A program made the translations under genes and the position numbers. A stretch of 15,258 nucleotides of DNA from Jimgerdemannia flammicorona (taxonomy: Eukaryota > Mucoromycota > Endogonomycetes > Endogonales > Endogonaceae), in NCBI GenBank assembly GCA_003990745.1, contig RBNI01003762.1:1-15258 (forward strand), given 5' to 3'. Shown in pieces: positions 8,830 to 15,258 of the stretch (its first letter is position 1; the number at the start of each line of letters is the position of its first letter). The notes under the pieces were generated by a model, which ran no database searches, was not told the origin of the DNA, and saw nothing but the letters and a program-made list of their open reading frames with translations.

Positions 8830-9795
8830 GTGAAGCCTTCCACTAATATTGGAGAAGAATTGATACCCCAACAACAGCAACAACTAGTAGAACTTCTCAA
8901 CAAATATCAAGATATCTTCACTACCAACTATGGCAACCTGTCATACAATCCATCATATCACCACAGCATAAATACAGGAAATATAACACCCATCCGGCAG
9001 AAACTCTATAGAATACCCCATTACTTGAAAACATTTGAAAAAGAGCACATCCAAGAACTCTTAGACAATGGAGTCATCCGACCCTCTACCAGCCCCTGGG
9101 CCAGCCCTATACTTATTGTACCAAAGAAAGGAGGATGGAGACTCTGCATGGATTATAGGAAACTCAATTCAGTCACCAAAAAGGATGCCTATCCTTTGCC
9201 CAGAATCAATGACCTCTTGAATCAGTTACAAGATGCCAGATACTTCAACAGTATGGACCTCTTTGCAGGATTCCATAAGATCTCCATGGACCCCAAGGAC
9301 ATTCAAAAGACAGCCTTTCTTGCTCTAGGAAAACTGCTTGAGTACCTCTGAATGCCCTTTAGACTTTGCAATACACCTCCCACCTTCCAGAGGATGATGA
9401 ATTCAGTCTATGCCCCCTTGATCCACTATTGCCTGATTGTATACATGGATGATTCCAATATCTACTCAGCAAATTTTGAAGAACACCTGTACCACCTAGA
9501 GGAATTCTTCAAACTCACCCACAAGAACCACTTGAGACTGAATGCAAAGAAATGTTACTTTGGAAAACAGAAACTTAAATTCCTTGGATTCATAGTTTTG
9601 AATAAAGGAACCCATATAGACCTAAAGAAAACTGAGAAGATCAACAATTGGCCAGTACCCAAAACCCCAAAGGAGACACTATTATTTCTGATACTAGTAT
9701 CCTATTATAGAAGGTTTATTAAGAACTTTGCTCAAATTGCTGCCCCAATCTGGATCCTTCTCAAGAAAGGAGTACCATTCAAATGGACAGAATCA
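8830..9795 (+). pseudogene. pol: Reverse transcriptase region
   Basis: The gypsy RT finger and palm are easily read. GVIRPSTSPWASPI leads into the KKGGWRLCMDYRKLN region. The first catalytic Asp is at 9256-9258 (MDLFAGFHKI), MPFRLCNTPPTFQ follows near 9352, and YMDD is at 9442-9453. The LGFIV region and the WPVPKTPKE connection follow. One TGA (9349) interrupts it just before MPF, otherwise a single frame of about 320 codons is open. All three catalytic Asp are retained, unlike in the LINE and Tc1 remnants. It would copy the element RNA into DNA inside the particle. Confidence 0.95.
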
Positions 9796-10245
9796 CAAGG
9801 AAAAGCCTTCAAAGAACTCAAAAACCGCATGACTACAGCACCAATTCTTGTGCGCCCCAATCTACAGAAGCCATTCATCTTATATACAGATACCTCTAAA
9901 GATGGCCTCGGAGCAGTTCTAGCCCAAGAAGAACCTGATCAACAGCACCATGTGATAGCTTATACAAGCAGAGCTACCAATCAGCAGCAGATAAACTATG
10001 GTAGCACCAAACTGGAATGCCTTGTAGTCATATGGGTGGTCACCCTGTTCAAGCATTACCTCATTGGAAAAAGGTTCACCCTGATTACAGACTATGCAGC
10101 CCTCAAATGATTATTCAACCACAAGGAATCCACCAGAATCCTAGCCTGCTGGATCCTTATCCTTCAGGATTACAAAATCACCATCATTCATAAAACAGGG
10201 AAAGCTCACAACAATGTTGATGTACTTTCCTGCCAGCCCCAATGA
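9796..10245 (+). pseudogene. pol: RNase H region
   Basis: The same frame as RT continues with the RNase H core: Asp at 9889 (YTDTSKDGLGAVL), Glu at 10015 (KLECLVV) and Asp at 10090 (LITDYAALK). A TGA at 10108 stands where gypsy elements have Trp (AALK-x-LFNHK), so TGG to TGA is the simple reading. The domain ends near the conserved VDVLS motif at about 10216-10230. A frame change occurs in or near the CCCC run at 10237-10240, and another near 10300. It would degrade the RNA strand of the hybrid. Confidence 0.9.
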
Positions 10246-10309
10246 ACCAGAAGAAGGGTGTCCTGAGGAACTACACCCCAAAGAAAGCTCCTCAGACCAT
10301 CAAGGCATA

Positions 10310-11321
10310 AGAAGATCTCATCCATAAAGAATATCAGAAAGCCCATCAAGGACAGACAAGTATAGAAGACAAGATTTGAAAACTGTATCAACACTGGTCT
10401 CACCTCAGAACTCAAGTCCAAGACATCATCCAGAAATGTGATACTTGCCAGAAGTACCAAAGAAAGAAGAACTATCAAGCCTCTTTGCAACTGATTCCCC
10501 CACCCACTCATATCTTTCAGAGATGGGGAGTAGATATAATTGGACCTCTACCAGTTACACTAAGAAGAAATAAATATATCCTTATATTTGTAGAACATCT
10601 GACCAAGTGGCCCGAGACTTTCCCAATAGAAATCACAGATGCCTTAACTATTGTAGGTCTCCTCCATGGACTCACACTCAGATATGGACCCCCAGAAGAA
10701 CTTATCTCTGACTGAGGCATGGAATTCATCAACAATATAATCACAAGTTATACCTGAATTCACAAGATCCACCCCAAAAGGACCACATCATACTACCCCC
10801 AGACCAATGGTATGACAGAGAGAATGAACCAGACCATCAAGAAAGGATTGGCTCAAGTCAATCCTACTAATTGGGACCTCTGCTTACCTGAGATTCTGTG
10901 GGAAATTTGGAACACCCCTGCCACCTCCACTAAACAAAAGTCATTCGAAATGATGTTTGCCAAGAGAACCAGAACTGCTGACCATGAGAATTTTGGAGAC
11001 CTCCTCAAGAAGGCAGAACAGTTACATAATCAAGCCTGAGGACAGATTATCAAAACCCAGAAAAGACAAAAGAAGTACTATAACCAAAAACAGAAGGATC
11101 AGGAGATCAAGATTGGAGACCAAGTCTTAGTTTGGAGAAGCATGATTGAGACAAACTTTGCCACCAAACTGGAACCAAAATGGGAAGGACCTTATCTTGT
11201 ACACAATATCAGGGAGACTAGCATCTATTTAAGAAGCATGGATGGACAAACCCTCAGGACACCAGTATACATCAATCACCTCAAGATATATCTTTCCCCA
11301 CATCATGAATCAGAGAGTTGA
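10310..11321 (+). pseudogene. pol: Integrase region with GPY/F module, end of Pol
   Basis: An HHCC zinc-binding region has its two Cys at 10437 and 10446 (CDTC). The catalytic core has Asp at 10533 (GVDIIGPL), Asp at 10710 (LISD, followed by TGA in place of the usual Arg or Trp) and Glu at 10818 (MTERMN). There are 35 residues between the last two, the DD35E spacing. The C-terminal GPY module is at 11187-11195 in PKWEGPYLV. No chromodomain is seen. Stops at 10377, 10713, 10755 and 11037 are all TGA. The frame ends at TGA 11319-11321, just after INHLKIYLSP, a normal end for a gypsy integrase. It would insert the cDNA into the host genome. Confidence 0.93.
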
Positions 11322-11820
11322 CAACCACCTTCAGACTCTTATCCTTAGCTCATTTCAATCACTGCCAGTTCCCCTACCCCAATTCCAAGAAGTCAATGGG
11401 AACACTCTCCAGAAGATCCAGATTCATCAAGAGAATCTTGTTCTGGCCAGACGATTGCTATAGGTTCATCAACTTCAGGCCCACTATGCTATTGGGGAAC
11501 AATTGCAGAACCTCCCAGTCCCAGAACAAACATATATCAGAAATACCACAGGACTATCAAGGAGAGATATTACTGCTGCCAATAGGCTCTACACCCTTTA
11601 CAAGCGAAACCCTGCAGCTCTGATGCAAGCACAATTCTCTTGGTATGATACATGAGGAATGAACCTAGCCACCTACCTGAGCATTATCAATACTGTTGAA
11701 ATATTATTCCCAGAAGAAAAAGAAGAACCCTTGGAATGGAGTAATCATGGTACAGATAACAAAGATGATGGAATAGGTATTGATGCAGAAGATGCTTACC
11801 CACACTGGAATGATGACTAA
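11305..11820 (+). pseudogene. Extra 171-codon frame overlapping the end of Pol
   Basis: An ATG at 11305 lies inside the last codons of Pol (overlap 17 bases, a different frame). It opens a frame that stays readable to TAA at 11818-11820, ten bases before the 3' LTR. Only two stops interrupt it: TAG at 11461 (Gln would fit) and TGA at 11653 (Trp would fit). The product would have an N-terminal Leu/Gln-rich, likely coiled-coil part (QKIQIHQENL, VHQLQAHYAIGEQLQ), a middle part with RLYTLYKRNP, and an acidic tail ending AYPHWNDD. No signal peptide or membrane segment is seen, so it is not an envelope protein by appearance. It could be a third ORF or a C-terminal extension of Pol reached by frameshift. 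Function is unknown. Confidence 0.6.
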
Positions 11821-11829
11821 AGGATAGTC

Positions 11830-12420
11830 TGAGGACAAACCAGAATGTACCACCTGAATTATACCTTAGCCAAATGATGCAAACAATTAGCCAGATGATG
11901 TGAACATACAGCATAGTAACCAGCAACCATTGCTGCGGAAACTGTATAAATAGCCAGACTACCAGATAAGGTATATCTGTACAGAACCTGCACACCTGTG
12001 CCGGACCTGCACACTTATGCTGGATCTGCACAACTTGCCATAGATAGCAAATCTATAGTTAGCCACATAGCAACCAGATAGCAACCAACTTGTATAAATT
12101 ACCTCAGAGACAAGAGTGAATAAACCTCAGTCCAAAATACAAATACCAAAGAAGCCTCTAAAGATTGAGCATTGGTCTCCTTTCTACTCCGGTCTACTTT
12201 TCAATACAAAGAAGAGTTTGTTACATTTTTTGTTCGCTTGCCAGATAAGCCTGAAGAATCCGAGTTTGCCACCAAGTTCAAGGAAGAACTTCACTGCTGT
12301 TTCCAAGTCATTTGCTGTATTCTCAGAGAGCCCTATTTTTGCTACAAGCCAGTCTGTTAATGCAACTTCATAGTAGAGCTAGTCTATTGATGCAACTCTA
12401 TACAAATGAAGCCAGTCTTG
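11830..12420 (+). repeat. 3' LTR (probably truncated on the right)
   Basis: This is the direct repeat of 1170-1376 plus 3193-3579. It starts TGAGGACAAA where the 5' copy has TGTGACAAA. It keeps the empty ACTTG site (12033-12037), the TATA-like box (11945-11952) and AATAAA (12119-12124). Homology ends abruptly at 12420, where LINE coding sequence begins, and no CA end or target duplication is visible. Confidence 0.92.
11945..11952 (+). promoter_or_regulatory. TATA-like box in 3' LTR
   Basis: TATAAATA sits at the same relative place as 1284-1291 in the 5' LTR. A second TATAAA lies at 12093-12098. Confidence 0.5.
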
Positions 12421-13480
12421 ATGGTCACTAAGATGGTAGTGGTAAGATTGCAGAAGATAGTCCAGCAAGTCTTGGGTAAGGAGTAGCAAGGTTTTGTAGA
12501 AGGTTGGCTCATTAGAGATGACATGGCTTAGGTGTATGGCATTATTGAAGGGGCTTGAGCCTGTAGACTGGATGGGAGATTGGTCTTCTTGGATCAGAAG
12601 AAAGCATATGACTATGTTTGATAGGTCTGGCTAGTGAAGATCCTGGATAGGATTGGTGTTTCTCAGCAGTTTCAAGTGATAATGATTAGTCTGCTGGAAG
12701 AGAGTAAGGCAGTACTTATGTATAATGAGTATAGAGAGGTGGTATTCTCTCTGGAGAGAGGTATTCCCCAGGGGGACCCACTGTCTTCTATTTTGTATAT
12801 ATTATTCTTAGAGCCTTTAATGGATAGGATTCAGTAGAAGATAGTAGGGCTCTTGATATTTGGTGTTGTGTGGAAAGTTAGTACCTTTGTAGATAATATA
12901 GTAATTGGGCTAGGGTCAATTACTGATATTGAGGAACTTTAGGAAACAGTGGAGTGGTATGGAGTATACTCTGGGGCTAAACCTAACTAGTACAAGTGTG
13001 AAATGATGGTATTAGACAATGGCCCAGTAGAAGGAGATATCATTGGAACAATTTTCTCTACTAGAGAGACTGTGAGGTACTTGGATATCTATCTTTTAGT
13101 ATATGGATCAGTCCTACCAAGACTTGGTAAGAGTAGTAGATGGCTATCTGGAGGAAGGTCTTGCAAAGTTAGAGTAACTACCACTTATTTTTGGCAGGGC
13201 ACATTATAATTTTAAATCTACTGACTGCCAAAGTTGTGGTATTTGGCATATTATCTAGACTTTCCAGCCTAGGTGGTGAAGAGGCTATTGATGTTGGCCA
13301 AGGATTGAATCTGGGCTAAGAGGGGGAGTCAGATTAGCTGGAAAATCTTATCATTGCTAGTGGCTAGAGGAGGCCTTAGGCTGATTGACTTTCTGAAAGA
13401 TTGCACTGTCTGAGAGCATAGTGGCTGAAAAGAGCAGTAGAACTGAGGGGTAGTAGTTGAGTTCCACTTAGTGCTCTAAA
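12421..13480 (+). pseudogene. 5'-truncated LINE (non-LTR) reverse transcriptase
   Basis: One frame is readable for about 350 codons without a frameshift, with many stops. It begins in the RT N-terminal part (TKMVVVRLQKIV, then QQGFVEG). Next come LVFLDQKKAYD with the first catalytic Asp, RGIPQGDPLSS near 12760, and the FADD-type box as FVDN at 12886-12897. The post-RT region LPKLWYLAYYL and WKILSLLVARGGLRLIDF follows, typical of LINE ORF2. The second Asp of the box is AAT, one G-to-A change from GAT. Stops such as 12835, 12940 and 12991 (all TAG) fit Gln. No endonuclease lies upstream, so the copy is 5'-truncated or cut off at the LTR. A clear poly-A tail or target duplication is not seen. 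Confidence 0.85.
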
Positions 13481-13690
13481 TAAGTCAGTTTAAACTAGTT
13501 CAAATTATGACTATTCCTAATTTGAACTGATTTGAATTAATTAAATGATTAATTTGAATCACTGAATTTGAATTCTTAAATTTGAATTATCAGATTTGAA
13601 TTACTGAATTCAAATTGACAGATTTGAATTATTAAATTTGAATCTTAGCTAGATTTGAATTATCTGATTTGAATCTTATAAATAAATAAA
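13481..13690. repeat. TTTGAAT-rich degenerate simple repeat
   Basis: About twelve occurrences of TTTGAAT/ATTTGAATT occur at 10-20 base spacing, with a few in inverted orientation. It follows the LINE end and could be its A/T-rich 3' tail expanded into a repeat, or an independent satellite. No gene is present. Confidence 0.75.
13497..13528. repeat. Perfect inverted repeat, 11-bp arms
   Basis: AGTTCAAATTA and its exact complement TAATTTGAACT are separated by 10 bases. It is built from the same motif as the repeat to its right. Confidence 0.85.
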
Positions 13691-13899
13691 ACTTATTATA
13701 TAATTTACATATATATATAAACAGAGGAATATGAGAAAAAAAATATTCATAGGTATGTTCACAAATACAAATATGAATATATATATATATATAGTGACAT
13801 CTAAAACTGTAACAATGCTCATGATTTTTTTAAAAAAATATATTTTTTGGCTGAAATACTTATCTAATTAAATCTAAATAATTACCATAGATGGAAGGG
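13691..13899. other. AT-rich spacer, no gene seen
   Basis: Very AT-rich sequence with an (AT)8 run at 13777-13792. It holds no frame, RNA gene or recognisable repeat family. Confidence 0.7.
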
Positions 13900-13920
13900 T
13901 ATGTCAGCTTTCAAACTATG

Positions 13921-13994
13921 TTTTTTTTTTTTGGACATATATAGCATTTAATATGACCATTTAATATTATATAGCACATTATTATAGTTTTGAC
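13921..13994. repeat. Left terminal inverted repeat of Tc1 element
   Basis: A run of T, then ATATATAGCATTTAATATGA and onward to GTTTTGAC, corresponds to the complement of 15175-15246. Many differences are transitions, with a few gaps. Confidence 0.8.
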
Positions 13995-14098
13995 TATTTT
14001 CCCAATATTACCCTTTCTAAATCTGTACCTTCACCCAGGATAATATTAAAAAGACCAAATTTTAAAGGCTTACAGTTTCAGACATTCTCTACCACTTT

Positions 14099-14117
14099 AT
14101 ATATATATATATATATA
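14099..14117. repeat. AT dinucleotide run
   Basis: About nine AT units followed by a T run, lying just before the transposase ATG. Bases 13995-14132 hold no other feature. Confidence 0.85.
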
Positions 14118-14132
14118 TTTTTTTTCTAAGTA

Positions 14133-15152
14133 ATGAAAAAGCTATCTATTGACTCTTGAAACTATATTATTAATCAACTGTAATCTCACGTATCCACTTG
14201 CAAGATTGCCAAGGCAACCAGTATAAGTGCAATGATAGTTAGCCATATTAAAAAGGAGTATTGCAATGATGTCATTATATTAAGAGGTAGTCATCCAGCA
14301 ACATATTCAGCCTGAGATAAAGTATGGATCATATGTTAAGTTGTTATAGGTAAGGCAGATAATGCCACCAAGGTTGCCAAAACACTTCAACAGAATGGCA
14401 AGAAGGTCACCAGTATTATCACCATCAAACAAACCCTCTGAAAGGCCAGTCTGAAGGCATATATCAAGTAAAAAAAACTGCTTTTGCTGCCCTGCCATAT
14501 TAAAGCACATTACAAATTTACCACCAAGTACAAGGATTGGAGTATTGCTGATTAGATATATGTCATTTTTTCCAACAAGACCAAGATAAACTATTTGGAG
14601 TCTGATGGATGTAAATGGCAATGGCATAAGTTAGGAGAACTAGTGCAGAAACCAAACCAAGTGACTGGTACCCTAAAATTCGGTGGTGGATCACTCATGC
14701 TATAAGGATATATGACATATAAAGGGATTAGATATATATGCCAGATCGAGGGCCGTATTAATGCAGAACTATATACTGCCATCCTTGGTGATGAAATACT
14801 GTGATCAATTAGGTATTATAACCTTAATCCAAAAAAGATAATCTTCCAACAGAATAATGATCCAAAACATATATCGAAAATGGTATATGAATGGTTCAAA
14901 AATTACTCAATTCGTATCTTGGACTGGTCTGCGCAATTGCCCAACATGAACCCCATCGAGCACTTATAGTGTGAGCTTAAAAAAAGGTTGAATGCATATG
15001 AAGAAGTACCAGAAGGAATACTTGATCTTTGAGAGCATATAGAGTATGAATGGAATAATATTCCAATGGATATTTGTGCTGGATTAATTGAAAGCATACC
15101 CAGGCAAGTTATGGCACTATATAAAGCCAAAGAAAAATATATAAAATACTAG
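14133..15152 (+). pseudogene. Tc1-family transposase, 339 codons, RIP-like decay
   Basis: ATG at 14133 starts MKKLSID, and the frame ends at TAG 15150-15152 after KEKYIKY, the usual C-terminus of this family. It contains eleven premature stops but no insertion or deletion. The N-terminus holds the two helix-turn-helix DNA-binding parts (KIAKATSIS; TKVAKTLQQNGKKV). The catalytic triad is at 14574 (AAC, Asn, in IFSNKT), 14853 (AAT, Asn, in FQQNNDPKH) and 14958 (GAG, Glu, in NPIEHL), with 34 residues between the last two. Both Asp-to-Asn changes are single G-to-A transitions, so the enzyme is dead even apart from the stops. Trp positions carry all three stop codons (TAA at LML-x-GY, TAG at EHL-x-CEL, TGA at LDL-x-EH). 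It would have cut and pasted the element at TA sites. Confidence 0.93.
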
Positions 15153-15174
15153 CTTAGAAAGAATACGAAAGGGG

Positions 15175-15246
15175 GTCAAAATGTAATGATATGCAATATA
15201 ACCTAAAATAGTCATATTAAATACTATATATAATTAAAAAAAAAAA
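15175..15246. repeat. Right terminal inverted repeat of Tc1 element
   Basis: This runs from GTCAAAATG to the A run near the window end. Its complement aligns with 13921-13994, with shared landmarks TATATAGYATTTAATATGAC and TTTTGAC. Confidence 0.8.
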
Positions 15247-15258
15247 GGTTCAAAAATA

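Larger units (their letters stand above)
1170..12420 (+). mobile_element. Degenerate Ty3/gypsy LTR retrotransposon carrying a dUTPase
   Basis: The two ends carry direct repeats of about 590 bp (interrupted in the 5' copy). Between them lie, in order, Gag with a CCHC knuckle, retropepsin, dUTPase, RT, RNase H and an integrase with a GPY/F module. This PR-RT-RH-IN order defines Ty3/gypsy. About 40 in-frame stops and about four frameshifts make it dead. One frame runs from 4323 to about 8590, then the frame changes near 8590, 8755, 10240 and 10300, and the first frame resumes for the integrase. Without the nested insertion and its extra target-site copy the element is about 9.4 kb. No target duplication of this element could be recognised; the right end may be truncated by the LINE. 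Confidence 0.93.
13900..15258 (+). mobile_element. Tc1-type DNA transposon, decayed; outer edges uncertain
   Basis: A DD34E-type transposase frame is framed by inverted repeats (13921-13994 and 15175-15246), giving about 1.33 kb, usual for Tc1/mariner elements. The repeats are imperfect and may extend a little further left, to about 13900. The right edge may lie beyond the window. The TA target duplication cannot be verified. Confidence 0.85.

Noticed and set aside
11817..11829. Polypurine tract before the 3' LTR
   Set aside because: AAAGGATAG is short and broken by a T; a tract should be here but I cannot support it.
4323..15152. Nuclear code with TAA/TAG as Gln and TGA as Trp (ciliate-like reassignment), since stops fall mostly at Gln and Trp positions
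   Set aside because: Trp positions in the Tc1 transposase carry TAA, TAG and TGA. The same frame ends with TAG at the family's normal C-terminus. CAA, CAG and TGG remain common, and the non-coding LTRs show the same transition bias. Mutation explains all of it.
1..15258. tRNA, rRNA, CRISPR arrays or bacterial-type operons
   Set aside because: None seen on either strand; repeats present are retroelement LTRs, inverted repeats and AT-rich satellites.

Overview
The window is a transposon graveyard with no intact host gene. It holds three retroelement or transposon remnants: a Ty3/gypsy LTR retrotransposon, a LINE and a Tc1-type DNA transposon. A fourth insertion is nested in one LTR, and AT-rich low-complexity DNA surrounds them. 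All three recognisable coding remnants read for long distances in one frame but are full of stop codons. Nearly all of these can be explained by C-to-T or G-to-A transitions, and the two gypsy LTRs also differ almost only by transitions, most often in CpA/TpG context. That is the signature of repeat-induced point mutation (RIP) or a similar methylation/deamination process. Together with the element types it suggests a filamentous ascomycete fungus, but no single-copy gene is present to confirm this or name the organism. Layout: 1-1169 is AT-rich with a 7-bp minisatellite (about 274-517) and a degenerate 50-60 bp repeat (570-966). 1170-12420 is the gypsy element on the + strand. Its 5' LTR (from 1170) is split by a nested 1811-bp TG...CA element (1377-3187) with a 5-bp target duplication. 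The undisturbed site survives in the 3' LTR at 12033-12037. A tRNA-Pro-like primer-binding site lies at 4291-4308. Gag with a zinc knuckle, protease, a cysteine-rich spacer, dUTPase, reverse transcriptase, RNase H and integrase follow (4323-11321). An extra 171-codon frame (11305-11820) overlaps the end of pol, and the 3' LTR starts at about 11830. 12421-13480 is a 5'-truncated LINE reverse transcriptase that abuts the 3' LTR. 13480-13690 is a TTTGAAT-rich repeat with a hairpin. From about 13900 to the window end lies a Tc1 (DD34E) transposon with about 72-bp inverted repeats. Its 339-codon transposase has eleven premature stops, no frameshift, and two catalytic Asp codons turned to Asn. The least ordinary points are the dUTPase between protease and RT, the extra frame after integrase, the unknown protein encoded on the minus strand of the nested element, and the uneven, frameshift-poor decay along the gypsy element.
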